Shown here one piece after another: positions 1 through 4,832 of a stretch of DNA of 7,739 bases (its first letter is position 1; every line of letters starts with the position of its first letter). The stretch is from the NCBI GenBank assembly GCA_002396665.1, contig DGYJ01000091.1, forward strand, positions 32,950 to 40,688, written 5' to 3'. Below the pieces are notes generated by a model that did not search any database, had not been told where the DNA came from, and worked only from the letters and a program-made list of their open reading frames with translations. The translations under genes were made by a program, and so were the position numbers. Source of the DNA: Bdellovibrionaceae bacterium UBA5009. Its GTDB lineage: Bacteria; Bdellovibrionota; Bdellovibrionia; Bdellovibrionales; Bdellovibrionaceae.

Positions 1-517
1 TGGGCAGATTTTTTTTAATTCGATCAAACAGCTGATCCACATTTTTTTTAACAACATCCAGTTCAAAGCTTTGGATTTGATCAGCGGACTCTTGCAGTAG
101 AGGTTCAAGATTTGGTCCTGAATATAACATTGCTCGAATTGAAATTCCCTTGGGTCCTTTGACAAGTTTCATTGTTAAAAGAGCAGAGGTGTTTGCTTTT
201 TGTTTTAATAAAAGTCTGTTTTTTGGTGAAGAGTCCAATTGATCTGAGATGGAATTTAAAGATTCAGGAAATTCAGATAAACTCCACTGCTGATCGGATT
301 GGATTTTATTTTTTAAATATTCCGTCAAAGGAGAAGCGTAGACTTTGTTCATGTTGTCGATCACTGGTGCGATGACAATAGATTTGATAGTCATATTTTG
401 GTCATCTGCACTGACATACTTTACTGGACTTTGGTTCTGTGACCATGTGGTAAGCGGTGAAACGAAGACAAGCGCCAAAAGAACCATTGAAGTACATGCA
501 ATAGATGAAATTCTCAT
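1..517 (-). CDS. Exported protein of unknown function, 5' part only (C-terminus outside window)
   Basis: An open frame reads from ATG at 517 to the left edge without a stop, giving 172 codons. The first ~26 residues look like a Sec signal peptide: MRIS start, hydrophobic core MVLLALVFV at about 11-19, possible signal peptidase I cleavage near TWS-Q (25-27). There is no lipobox; the one early Cys (residue 8) precedes the hydrophobic core. The mature part opens with a beta-like stretch (IKSIVIAPVIDN, about 44-55) and then alternates helix-like and strand-like segments, with a KLVKGPKG segment near 117-124. I do not recognise a family; a periplasmic protein with a nucleotide-free alpha/beta fold is only a guess. 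The ribosome binding site is weak (GAGA, about 12 nt upstream). The gene is divergent from the response regulator at 638. Confidence is good that it codes, low for any role. Confidence 0.75.
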   Translation of the reverse strand, partial: MRISSIACTSMVLLALVFVSPLTTWSQNQSPVKYVSADDQNMTIKSIVIAPVIDNMNKVYASPLTEYLKNKIQSDQQWSLSEFPESLNSISDQLDSSPKNRLLLKQKANTSALLTMKLVKGPKGISIRAMLYSGPNLEPLLQESADQIQSFELDVVKKNVDQLFDRIKKNLP

Positions 518-569
518 TCTTAGATTGTCTCGTTTTATGTGCTGGGATGTCAAATTCAAGCTCTTGCTT

Positions 570-581
570 TTGTCTAGACAA
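570..581. promoter_or_regulatory. 12-bp perfect palindrome in divergent intergenic region
   Basis: TTGTCTAGACAA is a perfect palindrome in the 120-bp space between the exported-protein gene (start 517, minus) and the response regulator (start 638, plus). Its place suits a dimeric regulator's operator acting on both genes. A weak plus-strand promoter, TTGCTT (564-569) then TATGTT (588-593) with 18-bp spacing, would straddle it. A 12-bp palindrome can arise by chance, so this is only a candidate. Confidence 0.25.
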
Positions 582-637
582 GGTCTGTATGTTTTCTTTC
601 CCATTACAAGCGTCGCAAATTTGCATAAAATAATGGG

Positions 638-1039
638 ATGTCGGTTCGTTTTATTGTCGTCGATGACGCCCCATTTGTTCGCGAACTTTTAAAGTCTTCA
701 TTGCAGGACTTGGGAGCGCTTTGTGTTGGTGAAGCAGAAAATGGAGTCGATGCCCTGGAAGTCTTTAAAAGAACTTTACCTGATCTTGTTTTTTTGGATC
801 TTGTGATGCCATTAAAGAATGGCCTAGAGACATGCATTGAAATGAATGAAATCTGGCCAGGAGCAATCATTGTGGCATGTTCTACAGTCGACCAAGAGTC
901 CCTTGTCCAGAAGGCTTTACAGGGCGGCTGTGCGGCTTATTTGCCAAAGCCGTTTTCAAGATCTGATTTGCAAAGAATCGTTAAGGAATTTTTTCCAAAA
1001 TCAAAATTACAGCATCATGGGGTCGCAAAAAATGAGTGA
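638..1039 (+). CDS. Single-domain response regulator (CheY-like receiver)
   Basis: A stand-alone receiver domain of 133 residues with no output domain, slightly longer than CheY. The full phosphorylation site is visible: acidic pair D9-D10, phospho-acceptor D54 in VFLDLVMP, switch residue S82 (in ACST), and K104 in the LPKPF motif with its cis-Pro. The last ~15 residues after the final helix are a basic, poorly structured tail. It should take a phosphoryl group from a histidine kinase not present here and act by protein contact, as CheY- or Spo0F-like proteins do; the target cannot be read from the sequence. The start at 638 places the usual MSVRFIVVDD strand at the N-terminus; the ribosome binding site (GGG just upstream) is poor. 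It overlaps the next gene by 8 nt, so the two are likely translationally coupled. Confidence 0.9.
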   Translation: MSVRFIVVDDAPFVRELLKSSLQDLGALCVGEAENGVDALEVFKRTLPDLVFLDLVMPLKNGLETCIEMNEIWPGAIIVACSTVDQESLVQKALQGGCAAYLPKPFSRSDLQRIVKEFFPKSKLQHHGVAKNE

Positions 1040-1316
1040 ATTATTATTTGTCGCTAAAACATTTATTTTTACATTGGTTTTTGTTTTGTTGATGCAATAT
1101 CAGCTGGGTGGCAGCACCTTAGAAAATCGCTTTGAAAACTGGGTTCAAAAATCAACAGTCACAAGCCAATTTCAAAAGGCTGCTGCAGGTGCGACGTTGT
1201 GGTGTAAAAATAATTTCAACTGGGCCGAAGCAAAAGTGAAAGGTCTTTGGCGAGAGAGTATTTCGCAAAGACCTTCTGCGTCAGAAATTCATTCAGAAGA
1301 GCGTGCTTCTCGCTAA
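1032..1316 (+). CDS. Small single-pass membrane protein, unknown function
   Basis: A 94-residue protein with one strongly hydrophobic segment at about 4-23 (LLFVAKTFIFTLVFVLLMQY), either a membrane anchor or an uncleaved signal. A hydrophilic tail of ~70 residues follows, with Trp and Lys-rich stretches (FENWVQK, WCKNNFNWAEAKVKGLW) and one Cys at 58. I do not recognise a family. I chose ATG 1032 because GGGG at 1019-1022 lies 9 nt upstream and the start overlaps the end of the response regulator in ATGAGTGA (1032-1039), a common coupling arrangement. ATG 1017 is possible in the same frame. The frame stays open further upstream, but that stretch lies inside the receiver gene. The context suggests that it works with, or is regulated alongside, the response regulator. 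Confidence 0.65.
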   Translation: MSELLFVAKTFIFTLVFVLLMQYQLGGSTLENRFENWVQKSTVTSQFQKAAAGATLWCKNNFNWAEAKVKGLWRESISQRPSASEIHSEERASR

Positions 1317-1334
1317 TTTAAGTTTGCGATAAGC

Positions 1335-1350
1335 ATTTGATGGCTCAAAT
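1335..1350. terminator. Weak hairpin between convergent genes
   Basis: ATTTGA (1335-1340), loop TGGC, TCAAAT (1345-1350) form a 6-bp AT-rich stem in the 48-bp gap between the plus-strand membrane protein gene (ends 1316) and the minus-strand basic protein gene (ends 1365). It could end transcription from both sides, but the stem is weak and neither side has a clean U tract. Confidence 0.25.
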
Positions 1351-1364
1351 TCTAAAAATATAAA

Positions 1365-1676
1365 CTATGTCGTCGACGAGCCACGAACAGTTGTTGCAGG
1401 GGCTTGTCTTTGTTGCTGCTGACGATTTTTCATATCTATTGTGTATGCACCAGTTCCTGGTCCTTTTTGAGAAGCCAATCCCTTTGCTTCGGCGTTACAA
1501 TGTCTTTTTACAACAGGATTAATCGATTTATTGTTCGCTGAACGTTGATAACGTGGTGATCCTTTTGATTTTACCGCTACTTTTTTTGTTGGGGCTTTTG
1601 CAGCCTCTGTACGGGCAAAACCGCTTGAAGAAACCATTAAACCGATGGCCAAAACTGACATAAATAGTGCTTTCAT
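1365..1676 (-). CDS. Small secreted basic protein, unknown function
   Basis: A 103-residue protein with a clear Sec signal peptide (MKALFMSVLAIGLMVSSSGFA, split near A21-R22 after a GFA site). The mature part of ~82 residues is very basic. It has a Lys-rich segment (AAKAPTKKVAVKSKG, about 25-39), a single Cys at 60 in KRHCNAEAKG, a Gly/Pro turn and a Gln-rich stretch (RQQQQRQ, about 85-91), and a Thr/Ser end. The HCNAEAKGLASQKG part faintly recalls the Cys-Asn-x-x-Ala-Lys repeats of PsiF-type periplasmic proteins, but too weakly to assign. Its composition suggests a flexible polycation in the periplasm or bound to the envelope. Start 1676 has a strong ribosome binding site (AAAGGAGAG). It is cut off from the hit operon by a terminator and has its own candidate sigma-54 promoter. 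Confidence 0.75.
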   Translation of the reverse strand: MKALFMSVLAIGLMVSSSGFARTEAAKAPTKKVAVKSKGSPRYQRSANNKSINPVVKRHCNAEAKGLASQKGPGTGAYTIDMKNRQQQQRQAPATTVRGSSTT

Positions 1677-1719
1677 ACTCTCTCCTTTGAAGATCGTTTG
1701 ATCTCATATTGATTATCTA

Positions 1720-1735
1720 AGCATGAGACGTGCCA
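1720..1735 (-). promoter_or_regulatory. Candidate sigma-54 (-24/-12) promoter
   Basis: Read on the minus strand, 1735 to 1720 is TGGCACG, TCTC, ATGC, T. The RpoN consensus is TGGCACG-N4-TTGC-A/T, so only one base differs. The GG and GC pairs are separated by exactly 10 bp, as required. Transcription would start near 1709, leaving a leader of about 33 nt with the ribosome binding site before ATG 1676. It lies downstream of the hit operon terminator, so it should drive only the basic protein gene. It needs an AAA+ enhancer-binding activator, not encoded here. Confidence 0.6.
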
Positions 1736-1758
1736 GCTTAAGACATGTTTTAAAGTGA

Positions 1759-1775
1759 AATTTATCATGTAAATT
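1759..1775. promoter_or_regulatory. Inverted repeat upstream of the sigma-54 element
   Basis: AATTTA (1759-1764), 5 bp, TAAATT (1770-1775) form an inverted repeat 24-40 bp upstream of the -24 box. The dyad could bind an activator or nucleoid protein, although enhancer sites are usually further upstream. The region is AT-rich, so chance is possible. Confidence 0.2.
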
Positions 1776-1793
1776 CAATAACTTAGGTATTTT

Positions 1794-1825
1794 AAAAAAA
1801 AGAAAAGCGTCTAAAAATTAGACGC
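1794..1825 (-). terminator. Rho-independent terminator of the pilus-hit operon
   Basis: Read on the minus strand, a perfect 8-bp stem GCGTCTAA (1825-1818) and TTAGACGC (1814-1807) closes a 3-base loop. A T-rich run (1806-1794, TTTTC then T7) follows. It lies about 60 bp after the stop of the hit-like gene and is the natural end of the minus-strand operon that starts beyond the right edge. Confidence 0.88.
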
Positions 1826-1845
1826 CTGTTGAACCATATTGGGTC

Positions 1846-1865
1846 GTAGGCCTTTAAGGGCCTAC
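1846..1865. repeat. Second hairpin just after the hit-like gene
   Basis: GTAGGCC (1846-1852), 6-base spacer, GGCCTAC (1859-1865) form a perfect 7-bp GC-rich stem between the stop codon at 1884 and the terminator. It has no U tract. It may protect the mRNA 3' end or help termination. Confidence 0.5.
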
Positions 1866-1883
1866 AGAGACGACAGAAAGGGA

Positions 1884-2240
1884 CTATTTATTAGCTGTAC
1901 CTGTTGCGCTATTCGATGGAGACGATCCACCTTTGCCTGGAATGGAAGACTTGCCAGTTGGGGTGCAATTTCGGGCTTTCAGCTCAGCATCTTGTTCTGC
2001 GGTGACTCCATTTGTAGGTCCACCTTGGCAAAAAGTGACAGGGCGACCTTTTCCAACTGTTGGACCGTCGGACACAGGGCTGCCTTCAGCGCACTTTCCA
2101 TCGGGACAAGTAACGTTTCCGCGAGCTTCAGTCGTGTCTTTATTTTCACCAGCTTCAGCGGCAAACGCAGAAGGAATGCTTAGAATTAAACCCAAGCAGA
2201 TCATCAGGCTTGCGATAAGAATTTGAAGTCCTGTTTTCAT
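1884..2240 (-). CDS. Small exported hit-locus protein, Bd0108-like by position
   Basis: A 118-residue protein with a signal peptide of ~26 residues (hydrophobic core ILIASLMICLGLIL, cleavage after AFA). The mature ~92 residues are low in hydrophobics, rich in Gly, Ser, Thr, Pro and Lys, and carry four Cys: a CPDGKC pair, one in FCQGG and one in RNCTP, enough for two disulfides. The last ~25 residues are Gly/Ser/Thr-rich and probably disordered. Start 2240 is set by AAGGAGA (2252-2246), six bases away and overlapping the stop of the upstream YD-repeat gene; a longer frame from 2282 has no such site. In B. bacteriovorus, Bd0108 is a small exported protein (about 101 residues, from memory) beside Bd0109 and the flp genes; its mutations accompany prey-independent growth. 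Here position, size class and export signal match. Sequence identity was not tested. A role in sensing or controlling pilus state is inferred. Confidence 0.7.
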   Translation of the reverse strand: MKTGLQILIASLMICLGLILSIPSAFAAEAGENKDTTEARGNVTCPDGKCAEGSPVSDGPTVGKGRPVTFCQGGPTNGVTAEQDAELKARNCTPTGKSSIPGKGGSSPSNSATGTANK

Positions 2241-2245
2241 TTCTG

Positions 2246-2252
2246 TCTCCTT
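2246..2252 (-). promoter_or_regulatory. RBS of the hit-like gene overlapping the upstream stop
   Basis: AAGGAGA read on the minus strand, six bases before ATG 2240. Its first two bases belong to the TAA stop of the YD-repeat gene (2253-2251), which suggests translational coupling and fixes the start of the small gene. Confidence 0.8.
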
Positions 2253-3900
2253 ACAGATAAAGCTCAGCCGTGGCTGGAGCAATAATATCTAACAAATTAT
2301 TAAAGGCACTGGCCACCTGCATGGCAACACTTGGGCCCTCTTTACTTTCTACTTTATTAATTTCACCGTTGCCTTTGTATGTCACGCGGATACTGCCTAA
2401 ACCGGGGCGTGTGACGATGGAAGGCTTTCCATAGCGTTCTTCGTATTCGATTTTAACAACTTTTTTAGCTTGGTCAGTGATGGTGGCAATGCGACCGCGA
2501 TTGTCGTAGGTCACATCAATTTTTTGACCATCGCTGTTTTGTGCAAAGATCAAATTTGATTTTTTATCATAACGAAATACTGTTGAACGGGTAGCCACAG
2601 GTTTTCCGCTGTTGTTCAAGGTTTCAATGCTGACCTTGCTGACTTTTTTGAATTCATTTTCGTACTCAAAAATCATTTTTGAATTGCTAGAAAACTTTGT
2701 TTTTACAAGACCGTTGCTATAGTACTCGTAATTCATTTTTTCAGAATTGCGGCGAATGGCCACAGGTTTTCCAAAAGTTTCATGGTAAGTGATGTCCACG
2801 GTGCTGTTACCCTCTCGAGTTAGAACTCTTTCTAGGGCATATTCACCAGAAGGCTTTTGCTTGTGCCAGAATTCATATCTGTTGTCGGCCACAGTTTCTT
2901 TACCACAAACTTTTTTTGCTGTAGACCAGAAGTGTCCCGCATCCTTCGGAGCAACCTCGTAAGTGTAAGTTTCATTGCACTTGTCGCGGTCGGTGAAGCC
3001 AGTCACCCAGTCTTCTTTTTGGTTGTAGCGAATCACAACAGTTGTTTTGTCTGGAAAATTCACTTTAGTTAAGTTGTGCAGGTCATCGTACTCGTAAGTA
3101 TGAACTTGTCCCGCAGCATCCTTCGAGTATGAAAGATCATCCAAATTAGCATATTTGTATTCCATTTTAATGCCATTGGGTCCAACAACTTCACGCACTT
3201 TTTTATTTGGGTAAAATTTGAAAGTGAATCGGCGAGCTCCATTGTCATTGATTTCGCGCAATTGGTCTTTGTCATATTCAAGCTTTAACAAATTACCATT
3301 TTTATCAAAAATATGTGTTAGCTTTCCTTGCAAATTAAATCTTTGTTTAGAGCTGTCTGACAAAGTTCTTTCGTAATATGTTTTTTGAAAAATAATATTT
3401 TCTACTTCGCGCCCGTTGGCTGCATAGCGTGTTCCGTCTTTAACTTGAACGCGAATTCCCATGGTTCGGGCCAAATCACTTCTTAAATCATCATAGGTAA
3501 AAAGTTCTTCACGTAATTTTTTATAGTACTCTTCAGTTCTAGGTTTTGACTTGTCAGCTTTCATCTTTGTGATGATTTGCGAAACCGTTGAATCGACTTC
3601 GGTTTTTGTGACTTCACGTGGTGAAAATAAAACTTCTGCACCAGCTCCACATTCTTTTAGCTTGATGTTGCCCTCACCAGTGACTTCAAGGTCGGTCTCG
3701 AAATTTGAGCACCAGCCAAATCCAAAAATACCATTGTGAAGAGTTCTACTGTTGTAGGTGCGTTCTAGCTTCATATCAAAACCAGCGCCCTCGATTTTGG
3801 CATCAGTCCATGTATTTGAATAGTTCGCATTTTTCATGTCGACAACAGACAGCGCTGATGCAGACCACAGCAAAGAAAATAAAATCAGATGTTTTTTCAT
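2251..3900 (-). CDS. Exported YD-repeat (Rhs-like) protein, Bd0109-like
   Basis: A 549-residue protein with an N-terminal signal peptide (MKKHLILFSLLWSASA, cleavage near 16-18). Residues ~22-95 match the domain that opens many Rhs/wall-associated proteins (DUF6531-type: LERTYNSRTLHNGIFGFGWCSNFE at 45-68, split by a Gly-Phe-Gly-Trp motif). From ~190 to ~520 it is built of YD-type repeats, for example DKNGNLLKLEYD, YEYDDLHNLTKVNFPD, FRYDKKSNLIFAQNSDG and VTYDNRGRIATITD. Four Cys lie at 64, 84, 308 and 332. It lacks the long core, DPxG-type cleavage motif and C-terminal toxin of polymorphic Rhs effectors, and ends in an amphipathic helix (about 524-545). It is therefore likely a structural or binding protein in the periplasm or outer envelope. 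ATG 3900 has GAGGT 8 nt upstream. In B. bacteriovorus the matching gene, Bd0109, is reported (from memory) to work with Bd0108 in pilus-linked growth signalling. Confidence 0.85.
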   Translation of the reverse strand: MKKHLILFSLLWSASALSVVDMKNANYSNTWTDAKIEGAGFDMKLERTYNSRTLHNGIFGFGWCSNFETDLEVTGEGNIKLKECGAGAEVLFSPREVTKTEVDSTVSQIITKMKADKSKPRTEEYYKKLREELFTYDDLRSDLARTMGIRVQVKDGTRYAANGREVENIIFQKTYYERTLSDSSKQRFNLQGKLTHIFDKNGNLLKLEYDKDQLREINDNGARRFTFKFYPNKKVREVVGPNGIKMEYKYANLDDLSYSKDAAGQVHTYEYDDLHNLTKVNFPDKTTVVIRYNQKEDWVTGFTDRDKCNETYTYEVAPKDAGHFWSTAKKVCGKETVADNRYEFWHKQKPSGEYALERVLTREGNSTVDITYHETFGKPVAIRRNSEKMNYEYYSNGLVKTKFSSNSKMIFEYENEFKKVSKVSIETLNNSGKPVATRSTVFRYDKKSNLIFAQNSDGQKIDVTYDNRGRIATITDQAKKVVKIEYEERYGKPSIVTRPGLGSIRVTYKGNGEINKVESKEGPSVAMQVASAFNNLLDIIAPATAELYL

Positions 3901-3944
3901 TCTATAGACCTCATTAATAAATCCATTTTTTAATGATCAGATAC

Positions 3945-4820
3945 TTACACTTTAATTGTAACAATCTTTTTGATCATAATTCCACCTATAACTATCAAGC
4001 CAACCATGACCAGAAGCAGGATTAAGCCCATAGTCGTGCTAAACATTGGTTCGATAAATTTAGGATCAATTACGTAGAATACAGCCATCAAAACAAATGG
4101 AATCATCGAAACAATCATTCCTTGCATCATTCCTTGGGCTGTCATGGCTTGAATTTTTTTCTCGATCTTTTGACGTTCACGAACTACCGAGACTATGGTC
4201 TCGAAAGTTTCTGCTAGATTGCCGCCTGTTTCTTTTAGAATATTGATCGAAGTTACAAACATTTGTACGTCAGGGCGCGGAATGCGCTGACCAAGGTCTA
4301 GGAGGGCTTCTTCAAAGCTTTGGCCGAATTGATTTTGCGTGATGACCTGTTTGAATTCGGCACTGATTGGATTACCCATGATTTCAACGACACGACCCAT
4401 GGATTGAATAGCATTGGATCCACTTTTAATTCCATTCGCCATAATAGTAAGTGCATCCACCATTTGATCCGTGAAGGCATCACAACGTTTTTCATAAAGA
4501 GCTTTCACGATAATATACGGCAACTGCCAACCAACCACAGTGACAACAGCACCAAAGATTAAGCCAATAGTGATATTCGGCCAAAACATAAAGAAGAACA
4601 GCAAACCCATTCCGTAACTAATGGCCAACATGACCGCGGTGACTTTTTTCTGTTCAACATCAGATCCCATCAGCTTCAATAGCCTAATAATTTCTTCACG
4701 CTTTCCAAGACTTCTTTTCTTTAAAAAGTCGATGGCCTTGTCAGACATATTGTAAATTAAAACTGCAACTGCAATTCCGAAAAGTGGAGCAATGATGAGT
4801 GGATGAAATAAAAATCCCAT
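3945..4820 (-). CDS. tadB: Tad pilus inner-membrane platform protein TadB
   Basis: A 291-residue membrane protein of the T2SSF/GspF family, the inner-membrane platform on which the TadA ATPase acts. Hydrophobic segments lie near 7-23, 61-80, 84-105, 233-250 and 263-282. The T2SSF domain spans about 114-245, with the typical order: FTDQMVDALTIMANGIKSG (116-134), PISAEFKQVI, FGQSFEEALLDLGQRIPRPD, LKETGGNLAETFETI (195-209) and VRERQKIEKKIQAMTAQG (213-230). The RERxxxxxKxxAMTAQG end is of the TadB rather than TadC type. ATG 4820 follows the ATPase stop by 12 bp, with an AGGGGGA ribosome binding site. TadC, the usual partner encoded next, is not found downstream; the next gene is the YD-repeat protein. 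Confidence 0.92.
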   Translation of the reverse strand: MGFLFHPLIIAPLFGIAVAVLIYNMSDKAIDFLKKRSLGKREEIIRLLKLMGSDVEQKKVTAVMLAISYGMGLLFFFMFWPNITIGLIFGAVVTVVGWQLPYIIVKALYEKRCDAFTDQMVDALTIMANGIKSGSNAIQSMGRVVEIMGNPISAEFKQVITQNQFGQSFEEALLDLGQRIPRPDVQMFVTSINILKETGGNLAETFETIVSVVRERQKIEKKIQAMTAQGMMQGMIVSMIPFVLMAVFYVIDPKFIEPMFSTTMGLILLLVMVGLIVIGGIMIKKIVTIKV

Positions 4821-4832
4821 ACTGTCCCCCTT

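Noticed and set aside
402..626. Minus-strand 74-codon frame starting MQICDACNGKE, with a CxxC pair
   Set aside because: No ribosome binding site, and it overlaps the first 116 nt of the exported-protein gene in another frame while covering the likely promoter region. The N-terminal half looks protein-like, so it is a weak possibility only.
846..1031. N-terminal extension of the small membrane protein
   Set aside because: This stretch lies within the receiver domain gene in another frame; the start at 1032 has a spaced G-rich site and the ATGAGTGA overlap.
2241..2282. Longer N-terminus (from 2282) for the hit-like protein
   Set aside because: It would put 14 charged or polar residues before the signal peptide and lie inside the end of the YD gene; the strong ribosome binding site at 2246-2252 fits the start at 2240.
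2251..3900. Rhs toxin with immunity gene (polymorphic toxin system)
   Set aside because: No C-terminal toxin domain or cleavage motif, and the following gene encodes an exported protein rather than a cytosolic immunity protein.
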